Assembly (NCBI GenBank): GCA_036010965.1
Contig: DASCMO010000004.1
Location: forward strand, 1-28,770
DNA: 28,770 bases
DNA from: GCA-2686265 sp036010965
GTDB taxonomy: Bacteria > Planctomycetota > UBA1135 > GCA-002686595
Direction of reading: 5' to 3'
Each line of letters starts with the position of its first letter. The first letter of the stretch is position 1. Of the stretch, positions 22,850-28,770 are shown one piece after another. Under the pieces are notes generated by a model that was not told the DNA's origin, searched no databases, and was given only the letters and a program-made list of their open reading frames with translations. The position numbers and the translations under genes are program-made.

Positions 22850-25441
22850 ATGCTAGCCACGCTCTCCCTGCTGCTGCTCACCACGCCCCTCCAGAGCCAG
22901 TCCCCTACGACCGAGGGCGGGACCATCCTGGCGACGATCGAACTGGGAGCTCCGACAGCCTCTCCTTTTCTCCTGCGGGCCACGGTCCCCGTGCCTGCCG
23001 GAGCCCTGGACGGGGACCTGGTACCTCTCGGCCTGCGGAGGGCCGGGCGCGAGACTGCTGCCACCGTTGCCCAGGTCGAGGTGGTCACGCGCCGCGCCGA
23101 CGGCTCGCCCGAGGTGGTCGAGGTCCTGGCTCCCATGGAGCTCGAGCCCGACGACCGCCCGCGCGCCCGCCTGCGCTTCGAACTCGTAGCACGGGCGAGC
23201 GGCGCACCGCCGCCTCGCCGTCCGGATGGACTGGAAGCCCTACTGGACCCCGAACGGGGGGGACGCCTCGTCCTGCGTACGCGAGACGTGTACGGCAACA
23301 CCTACCGCTGCGACCTGCTGGCTCCCCCCGACGAGGGCGGAGTCGGGTCACGGCGCACCCTGACCGACGGGGCCTACATGCGCCGCTGGCGCGTCGCCGG
23401 CGCCTTGCTGCCCTACGGTGAACGCGCAGGCAGCGGCGCGCCCCTGCCTCACATGATGGGCGTCCACGCCTACCTGACTCGCCGCCGCGGAGATGGCGCG
23501 CTATCCCTCGACCTGCGTCTGCACAACGGGCTGACCTCGGGGCGACGCGTTCCACACCAGGCCGAGGAGCCCGTCGGCTCGCTCTACTGGCGCGAGATCG
23601 AGCTGATCGTCCCCGACGGCTGGACCGTCCTGCCTGAGGTCCGCGATCCCTTCTTCGGTGATCCACGGGACGAGGACGGCGTGCGGGTCTTCCCCATCGT
23701 CTCACCCCACGCCACGAAGGCCCTGCACATGATGCCTCCCCAGGCTCAGCTCCTGCGGCGCCTGGTCCTGGTCCCTAGCGGCGACGAGGCCGCAGGTCGA
23801 CGACGCATCGAGCACGAGGGCCTCGCCTTCTGCACCCACGACAGCGAGCGCTGGTCCTGGGCCAACCCCGCGACCCAGGCCTACTTCCCCCAGCGCGACC
23901 TGGTCGGGAGCATGGACTGGTTCCGGCGTGGCGACGATCGGGGCAAGGGCGCCCTGCGCCGCGCCGAGGACCTGCGCCTGGTCCACTTGCGACGGCAACT
24001 CGAAGAGGGGTCCGAGGGCCCGTCGCCGGGACGCTTCCCCGGCATGGGCTGGGCCCATCCGCTCTTCCTGCCCCAGGAGGGAGCCCACGGCGGCGAAGGC
24101 ATACGTTTCCTCGAGGGGCACCGCGCCATCGGCGGTGCATCGCGCCAGTCCTACCTCGTGCTCGAACTCCACCACCGCATGAACGCCTCGCGTCAGGCAG
24201 AGGCGCTCTTTGACCGGCGCGGAGACCCGGTGGGCCACGCCGAATGGGCCGACGCCCAGGGGGGCCTCGACTTCGATTTCCGCACCTTCGGGCGCACGGT
24301 CCCGCCGGAGTTTCGCCACCCCTGCCGCGGCGGGCCGGCCCCCGGCGAACAGGTCCGCAAGGTGATCGCCGACGGCCTGCGACCGCCCTACGACCGGGGC
24401 GACGCCCACGATCCCGACGGCAAGATCCCGACCGATGACCGGGCCTTGACGCGCTGGATGTGCCACGACACCCAGCACCTGGTGCGTTACACCAAGCAGG
24501 CCAAGGCCTTGCAGTGGCTGGGCAACGACCCACTCGCACGAGACGACTTGCGCCTGGGCGGAGAGCTGTTCCATCTCTGGTTCCACGAGGGCGCCTCGCC
24601 CCAGCCCGAGGGATGGGTGGTCACCCTGCGCCACCTGGAGGCCATCGCCACCGCCCATCCCCACCAGGGCCTGCCCGTGCACCGCGGCCACGCCTGGGGC
24701 ATTGACGTCTTCTGCGCGGCATGGGCGGCGGCTGACGACGCCTGGCGCGAGCGCCACCGGCCTTGGATCGAGCGCGTGGCGGACCTCCTGTTGGCCGGGG
24801 CCAACCCCGGGGGGATCCTGATCCGTAGCGACAACCCGCCACTGCTGCACAACCCTCGCTACGAGGGCGCCCACGCCTTCCAGAGTGAGATCATGCTGCT
24901 GGCCATCCGCAGCCTTATCGAATCCGTCTTCCGCGGCGTGGACCCCGCGCGCAGCAAGGCCCTAGAGGCCCTCTACCTGCGCGGCACCGACTACCTGTTC
25001 TTTGGGCCGGTCTTCGGCAAGCTCCCGGCCACCTGGTCCAGCCCCGAAAACCCCGTCTGGTTCCACGGCCCGCGCTGGGCCTTCGCCGTGGCGCTGGCCG
25101 ACGACTACCGCACGCCGCCCTTCAGCGACGCGGGATACTGGGGCGAGGACTACTTCCCCGAGGACGGCTTCCACGGAACGTCGGTCGAGGTCACCTACGG
25201 GTTCGCCATCCTCGGCCTGGCAGCGGACATGAGCCCTGCGGCCGGGCGCGGTCTGGAGAATCGCTTCCTGCGCCGCTCCCTCGACCTCTGGCGGCCGGAG
25301 ACCGAGTGGCCCGCGCGCCTGCGCTCCCTGACCGAGCGTTTCGCCGAGGAATCCTACGACAACTCACCCAACTGCATCGGCTACCTCGGGCGCCTGCAGA
25401 ACGCCGGCGCCCTCAGGGTGCCGCCGTCATCAACTCGGTGA
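22850..25441 (+). CDS. Large secreted protein, beta-rich N-terminus and helical C-terminal domain, function unknown
   Basis: 863 aa from ATG 22850. A short signal peptide (MLATLSLLLLTTPLQSQ) is followed by a beta-rich region (~25-150) starting LGAPTASPFLLRATVPVPAGAL...PLGLRR, which resembles the RIFT-barrel N-terminus of PcRGLX/YetA-like proteins; this is a weak resemblance. The middle (~150-470) is rich in aromatic residues and Pro. The C-terminal half (~530-840) is helical, with repeated aromatic/acidic patches (TRWMCHDTQHLVRYTKQAKAL; HRGHAWGIDVFCAAW; ALADDYRTPPFSD) that look like an alpha/alpha toroid, a fold common in polysaccharide lyases and hydrolases. A role in glycan breakdown is thus possible but unproved. 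No Shine-Dalgarno precedes the ATG. The last 29 bases overlap the end of htpG on the other strand. Confidence 0.75.
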   Translation: MLATLSLLLLTTPLQSQSPTTEGGTILATIELGAPTASPFLLRATVPVPAGALDGDLVPLGLRRAGRETAATVAQVEVVTRRADGSPEVVEVLAPMELEPDDRPRARLRFELVARASGAPPPRRPDGLEALLDPERGGRLVLRTRDVYGNTYRCDLLAPPDEGGVGSRRTLTDGAYMRRWRVAGALLPYGERAGSGAPLPHMMGVHAYLTRRRGDGALSLDLRLHNGLTSGRRVPHQAEEPVGSLYWREIELIVPDGWTVLPEVRDPFFGDPRDEDGVRVFPIVSPHATKALHMMPPQAQLLRRLVLVPSGDEAAGRRRIEHEGLAFCTHDSERWSWANPATQAYFPQRDLVGSMDWFRRGDDRGKGALRRAEDLRLVHLRRQLEEGSEGPSPGRFPGMGWAHPLFLPQEGAHGGEGIRFLEGHRAIGGASRQSYLVLELHHRMNASRQAEALFDRRGDPVGHAEWADAQGGLDFDFRTFGRTVPPEFRHPCRGGPAPGEQVRKVIADGLRPPYDRGDAHDPDGKIPTDDRALTRWMCHDTQHLVRYTKQAKALQWLGNDPLARDDLRLGGELFHLWFHEGASPQPEGWVVTLRHLEAIATAHPHQGLPVHRGHAWGIDVFCAAWAAADDAWRERHRPWIERVADLLLAGANPGGILIRSDNPPLLHNPRYEGAHAFQSEIMLLAIRSLIESVFRGVDPARSKALEALYLRGTDYLFFGPVFGKLPATWSSPENPVWFHGPRWAFAVALADDYRTPPFSDAGYWGEDYFPEDGFHGTSVEVTYGFAILGLAADMSPAAGRGLENRFLRRSLDLWRPETEWPARLRSLTERFAEESYDNSPNCIGYLGRLQNAGALRVPPSSTR

Positions 25442-27281
25442 CCAGGCGCGCGAAGCGCGCAGGATCGCTCGGCGTCGCCCCCTCCGCCAGGAGAGCCTGG
25501 CCGTGGAGCAGATCGGCAAAATCGAAGAGGCGCGGATCGTCCGCTGCTTCGGCGTGCATCGAACACAGGCGCTCGATCAGCGGATGGCCGGGATGGAGCT
25601 CGAGGATGCGCTTAGATACCGGAAGGTCGGGAGCCATCCCTCCCTCGCGCATGGCTCGCTCAAGGTGCGGGCGCGGGGGCCCGGCCTCGCTCACCAGCAC
25701 CGCCGGGCTCTCCACCAGGCGCGTGGAGAAGCGCACCTGCTTGACCTCCTCCCCGAGGTGGTCAGCCAGTGCCTCCAGCAGACCGGCGCTGGACTCGGCG
25801 GCGGCACTGGCCCGCTCCTCGTCCTGCTCGTCGGCGAGCTCGAGGTCCGCGGTGTGCACCGAGCGCAGGGTGTGCCCATCGAACTCACTCAGCCTGTCGA
25901 CCATCCACTCGTCCACCGGGTCGGTCAGGTAAAGCACCTCCCAACCCCGGGCCCGCAGGGGCTCGACGAGCGGCGAGGCATCGAGGGTCGCGCGATCGGG
26001 CCCGAGCAGGGTCCAGATAGCCTCCTGCTCCTCGGGCATGCGCTCCACGTACTCGGCGAGCGTGGTCCGCTCCTCCCCTTGTGAACTCTCGAAGAGCGCC
26101 AGACCCGCGATGCGACCGTCGCCGTCCGCGCCCATGCAGATGCCCTCCTTGAGGACCGAGCCGAAGGCGTCCCAGACCCCGGCGAAGGCCTCGCGGTCGC
26201 GCTCACGCATGGCCTCCAGGGAGCCCAGAACCTTCTTCGTCAGGTTCTTCTGGATCTGCCGCACGTGGGGGTTGGCCTGCAGGACTTCACGCGAGACGTT
26301 CAGGGGCAGATCCGACGCCTCGACGACTCCGCGCACGAATCGCAACCAGGAGGGCAGGAGGTCCTCGCAATCGGCGGTGATGAACACGCGCCGCACGTAC
26401 AGGCTCAGGTTCGTTCGCGCCTGGTCCTCGCCGAAGGGATTCGCCGGCCGGCAGGAGGGAATGTAGAGCAGAGCGGTAAACTCAGTCGCGCCCTCGGCCT
26501 TGAAGTGGATCGTCTCCGCCGGCTCACGCCAGTCGTGGGTCAGGTGCTGGTAGAACTCGCGGTACTCCTCCTCCTTCAACTCGCCCTTGGGGCGGGCCCA
26601 GAGGGGCTTCTGGGAATTGAGGACATCCTCCCCGAGACGGATCGGGTATTCGACGAAGTCCGAGGTGCGGCGCACGAGAGCGCGCAGAGTTCCCTCGTCC
26701 AGGAAATCCGCAGCGTGGGCTTCGTCGGGGTCGCGCTCGCTCAAGAGCAGCGTCACGCGCGTGCCGCGCGGCGCGCTGGCGACCGGCTCGATGGTGTAGT
26801 GGCCGTCGGCCTGCGAATGCCAGCGATAACCCTGGGAGTCTCCGGCCTTGCGCGATACGACCGAGACCTCCTCCGCCACCATGAAGCTGGAATAGAAACC
26901 GACGCCGAACTGCCCGATCAGGTCGGGAGCGCTGGAACCCTTGCTCGCGGCCAGCTCCTCGAGGAAGCGCTGGGTGCCTGAGCTGGCGATGGTCCCCAGG
27001 TTGGCGATCAGCTCGTCGCGGTCCATCCCGATGCCGTTGTCAACCACGGAGAGGGTGCGCGCGTCGCCGTCCACCTCAAGCGTGACCGCGAGCTCCTCTT
27101 CCCCATCGACCAGGTCCGGCCGAGTCAGGCTCTCGAAGCGCAGCTTGTCGAGGGCGTCGCTGGCATTCGACACCAGCTCGCGCAGGAAGATCTCCTTCTC
27201 CGTGTAGAGGGAGTGGATCATCAGGTTCAGGAGTTCCTGAACCTGGGCTTCAAAGGGGCGGGTCTCGGCGGTTTCGGTCAT
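25413..27281 (-). CDS. htpG: Hsp90-family molecular chaperone HtpG
   Basis: 622 aa from ATG 27281, preferred over ATG 27287 because GGAG lies seven bases before it but only one base before the other. The GHKL ATPase domain shows [16 protein letters not shown] (E35, N39), [17 protein letters not shown] and [14 protein letters not shown], which build the ATP pocket and lid. The middle domain has [38 protein letters not shown] with the conserved Arg that contacts ATP, and a dimerising C-terminal domain follows. HtpG is a cytoplasmic ATP-dependent foldase for stress-damaged or specific client proteins. Length is normal. Its 3' end overlaps the end of the 863-aa gene on the opposite strand by 29 bp, and a JAMM protease gene ends 63 bp upstream on the same strand. 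Confidence 0.97.
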
Positions 27282-27344
27282 GGTCATTCTCCGGACGTAC
27301 GCGGCGGGGCGAGCCCCTGATTGTGCGCCCCGGGCGCGGCCCTG

Positions 27345-27800
27345 TCACCTCGAGAGCAGGAGCTCCTCCAGAAACTCGCCGCCCACCATGCGCCAGGAAC
27401 GCAGTGCGAGGAAAGAGCCCTCACCCGGCGCCGCGATCAGGTGCGACCAGCCCTCAACGCCACCGGCGCGGTCAGCCCGCGAAGGCCAACCGGGCCCGGA
27501 GGGGTGACTGTGCCAGACGCCGACGACTGCCATGCCCGCCCTCTTGGCCCACAGATCCCAGCGCGCGTGCTCCCCCGGCGAGATGCAGAAGCGGTCGGCC
27601 TCGCTCGGCGCGGCAGCGTTCTCCAGGTGTACCGCGCGCGCGATCTCCAGCGTCTCGCCTACGCGCCGGCCGAGCAGCAGTCCGCACGCTTCCCGCACAT
27701 CTGCCTCGCGCACCCCGTCTTCGATCTCCTCCCGCGCCCTATCCGGTAGATGCAGAATCAGGGCCTCGGATCGTCCCTGGGCACCCTCGCGATCACGCAC
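27345..27800 (-). CDS. Standalone JAMM/MPN+ (Mov34) zinc metalloprotease
   Basis: 151 aa from GTG 27800, preceded by GGGA six bases upstream; an earlier in-frame GTG (27932) would add residues antisense-like in composition and deep overlap with the upstream gene. The full JAMM motif is present: catalytic E37 in REACGLLLGRR, then H97, H99, S107 and D110 in HSHPSGPGWPSRAD (HxHx7Sx2D). Bacterial JAMM proteins cleave isopeptide-like or C-terminal extensions from ubiquitin-like sulphur carriers such as ThiS/MoaD-type proteins or act in cysteine and siderophore pathways. No ThiS, MoaD, ThiF or CysO-like gene is adjacent. Its start overlaps the stop of the MORN-repeat gene by 8 bp, so the two are probably coupled. 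Confidence 0.88.
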   Translation of the reverse strand: MRDREGAQGRSEALILHLPDRAREEIEDGVREADVREACGLLLGRRVGETLEIARAVHLENAAAPSEADRFCISPGEHARWDLWAKRAGMAVVGVWHSHPSGPGWPSRADRAGGVEGWSHLIAAPGEGSFLALRSWRMVGGEFLEELLLSR

Positions 27801-28632
27801 TGCCGTCCCAATCCTCCACGGAAGGCAAACCGTCGCTGTAGACCCCCGTGTCTTCCCGGTTCCGCGAACCGTCGGAGTGCCAGAAACGCCATGGTCCTTC
27901 TTCCACCCCGCGTCGCAATTCGCCCTCGGCACGCAGGTTTCCCTCGCGCCACCAGTGAACCCACCAGCCCTCCAGCATCCCGTCCAACACCGTGCCCTCG
28001 GCGCGCAGAGCGCCGTTTGAGTGCCACAGCCGCCACTCGCCCTCGCGCTGCCCCGCGCGGTACTCCCCCGCCGAGGCGCGCTCCCCGTTTGGGTGCCAGG
28101 TGGTCCACTCCCCTTCGGCCAGGCCGGCGCGGTACTCGCCCACGCGCTGAAGTCGCCCGCCGCGCGTCCATTGCCGCCAGGCTCCCTCGCGCATTCCGCC
28201 GGCGTACAGACCCTCGCTGCACACCTGCCCGTTGCGATACATCAGGTGCCAGAATCCGTCCCGGCGGCCCGCCAGCAGTCGCCCCTGGAGTGCGAGCTGC
28301 CCGTTCGCGTGCCAGAAGCGCCACAGCCCCTCGCAGCGGCCGGAGACGAAGATCCCCTCACCGCGCAGGGCCCCGTCGGGGTACCAGAACATCCAGGCAC
28401 CCTCACGCAGGTCGCCCCGATGACGGCCCTCGGAGCGCCTGCGCCCGTTGTGCACGTGCCAGCGCAGGCTCCAGCCCTCGCGCTGCCCCGCTTTGTAGTC
28501 GTGCTGGGCGTAACGGCGTCCATGCAGGTCCCAGAAGGTCCAGTTCCCTTCTCGCTGGCCGCCCACCAGAGGCCCCTGGCTGGCTCTCGCGCCCCCGCGA
28601 TAGCGCCGCGTGTCACGCATGTCCGTCGACAC
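27793..28632 (-). CDS. MORN/YwqK-like repeat protein (ten 24-residue repeats)
   Basis: 279 aa from GTG 28632 (or 275 aa from ATG 28620; neither has a strong Shine-Dalgarno). From residue 20 to about 260 it is ten tandem units of 24-25 residues with the pattern G-x2-x2-G-x2-(R/E)-(E/D)-G-x-W-x2-(W/Y)-x2-(N/D)-G, for example REGAWMFWYPDGALRGEG and CEGLWRFWHANGQLALQG. This is the YwqK antitoxin-type MORN variant, a beta-hairpin solenoid used for protein or lipid contact. There is no signal peptide or membrane segment, so it is likely cytoplasmic. The JAMM protease gene overlaps its end by 8 bp, suggesting a functional link. No LXG/YwqJ toxin gene is beside it, so the antitoxin label should not be assumed. 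Confidence 0.85.
   Translation of the reverse strand: MSTDMRDTRRYRGGARASQGPLVGGQREGNWTFWDLHGRRYAQHDYKAGQREGWSLRWHVHNGRRRSEGRHRGDLREGAWMFWYPDGALRGEGIFVSGRCEGLWRFWHANGQLALQGRLLAGRRDGFWHLMYRNGQVCSEGLYAGGMREGAWRQWTRGGRLQRVGEYRAGLAEGEWTTWHPNGERASAGEYRAGQREGEWRLWHSNGALRAEGTVLDGMLEGWWVHWWREGNLRAEGELRRGVEEGPWRFWHSDGSRNREDTGVYSDGLPSVEDWDGSA
27853..28575 (-). repeat. Ten tandem ~72-bp coding repeats of the MORN/YwqK protein
   Basis: The repeat is clear at the protein level (24 aa, one unit of 25), less so in DNA, which means it has diverged. Invariant positions are the G-x-W and the downstream N/D-G of each unit. Confidence 0.8.
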
Positions 28633-28677
28633 ACCCGGCCCGCGGCACCGATGGCCAGCGAGCCGGGCTGGCGAGGG

Positions 28678-28770
28678 CTACAGCCACGTCACTTCGAGAC
28701 CGTTGGTGAGGTTGAAGCTGGTTCCGCACGGCGAACCCCCGGGATCACGATACCAGTACTGGTAGCGGCG
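28678..28770 (-). CDS. C-terminus of a truncated secreted-type protein (QYWYRDP...FNLTNGL motif)
   Basis: The minus strand is open from the window edge to a TAG at 28678-28680, encoding the last 30 residues. They include QYWYRDP, a PCGTSFN segment and LTNGLEVTW, then end. This short ending closely resembles C-termini I recall from many secreted planctomycete proteins (a QYWYRDP then FNLxNGLxVTF pattern). Its stop lies 45 bp before the MORN-repeat gene on the same strand, so the two may be in one operon. The rest of the gene, and any domain that would name it, is outside the window. Confidence 0.7.
   Translation of the reverse strand, partial: RRYQYWYRDPGGSPCGTSFNLTNGLEVTWL

Noticed and set aside
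23702..24874. 390-aa minus-strand ORF
   Set aside because: Antisense to the 863-aa gene; Val/Gln/Gly-rich composition of a shadow frame.
27305..27332. CGGGGCG/CGCCCCG hairpin between the JAMM and htpG genes
   Set aside because: Pure G/C stem with several competing pairings and no T-run; chance in this composition cannot be excluded.
27793..28632. Toxin-antitoxin system based on the YwqK-like repeats
   Set aside because: YwqK-like repeats occur in many proteins; no LXG, YwqJ or nuclease toxin gene is adjacent.
1..28770. CRISPR array, tRNA, rRNA, insertion sequence or prophage
   Set aside because: No spaced direct repeats, cloverleaf-like sequence, transposase motif or phage structural gene was recognised by reading.

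Overview
This is a gene-dense, very GC-rich bacterial window with about 20 genes on both strands, many in short runs with 1-26 bp overlaps. Coding frames show strongly G/C-biased third positions, GTG and TTG starts occur, and every frame carries long spurious antisense ORFs. I see no rRNA, tRNA, CRISPR array, insertion sequence or phage gene. A Tat signal, lipoprotein-like and secreted proteins, and a truncated C-terminus at the right edge (QYWYRDP...FNLTNGL...VTW) resembling endings I associate with planctomycete secreted proteins suggest a high-GC Gram-negative bacterium, possibly a deep planctomycete lineage. That assignment is inference; no marker gene here fixes it.

Layout. 1-2451 (+): the tail of a dolichol-phosphate-mannose-synthase-like GT2 followed by a multi-pass GT-C-like membrane protein, a likely lipid-linked sugar transfer pair; a zinc-ribbon SAM methyltransferase converges on it. 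3635-6057 (-): two adjacent SPFH/Band 7 membrane proteins. 6196-9307 (-): a GCS2-type glutamate-cysteine ligase homologue fused to two CBS domains, overlapping a zinc aspartoacylase/succinylglutamate-desuccinylase-like amidohydrolase. 9437-10693 (+): a membrane-anchored SGNH hydrolase. 10707-13651 (-): the DUF2868 membrane protein / DUF3482 GTPase pair, coupled by a GTGA overlap, divergent from a GH20 hexosaminidase (13733-15604). A 77-aa Cys-containing protein follows on the minus strand.

15977-19745 (-): a three-gene PaoABC/YagTSR-like molybdenum hydroxylase operon (Tat-exported 2Fe-2S subunit, Mo-binding subunit, FAD/4Fe-4S subunit) with 1-bp and 4-bp overlaps. 19869-21038: a DUF1579-like exported protein and a divergent small secreted aromatic/PG-rich protein. 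21147-22523 (-): a second GCS2-type ligase (EgtA/plant-GCL-like). A 326-bp divergent intergenic region with a strong predicted hairpin separates it from an 863-aa secreted protein of unknown function (22850-25441), whose 3' end overlaps htpG tail-to-tail by 29 bp. Upstream of htpG on the same strand lie a standalone JAMM/MPN+ metalloprotease and, overlapping it by 8 bp, a protein built of ten 24-aa MORN/YwqK-like repeats.

No single known pathway unites the window. The most notable couplings are CBS-GCS2 with aspartoacylase (amide-bond maker plus breaker), DUF2868 with DUF3482, and JAMM with the MORN-repeat protein.
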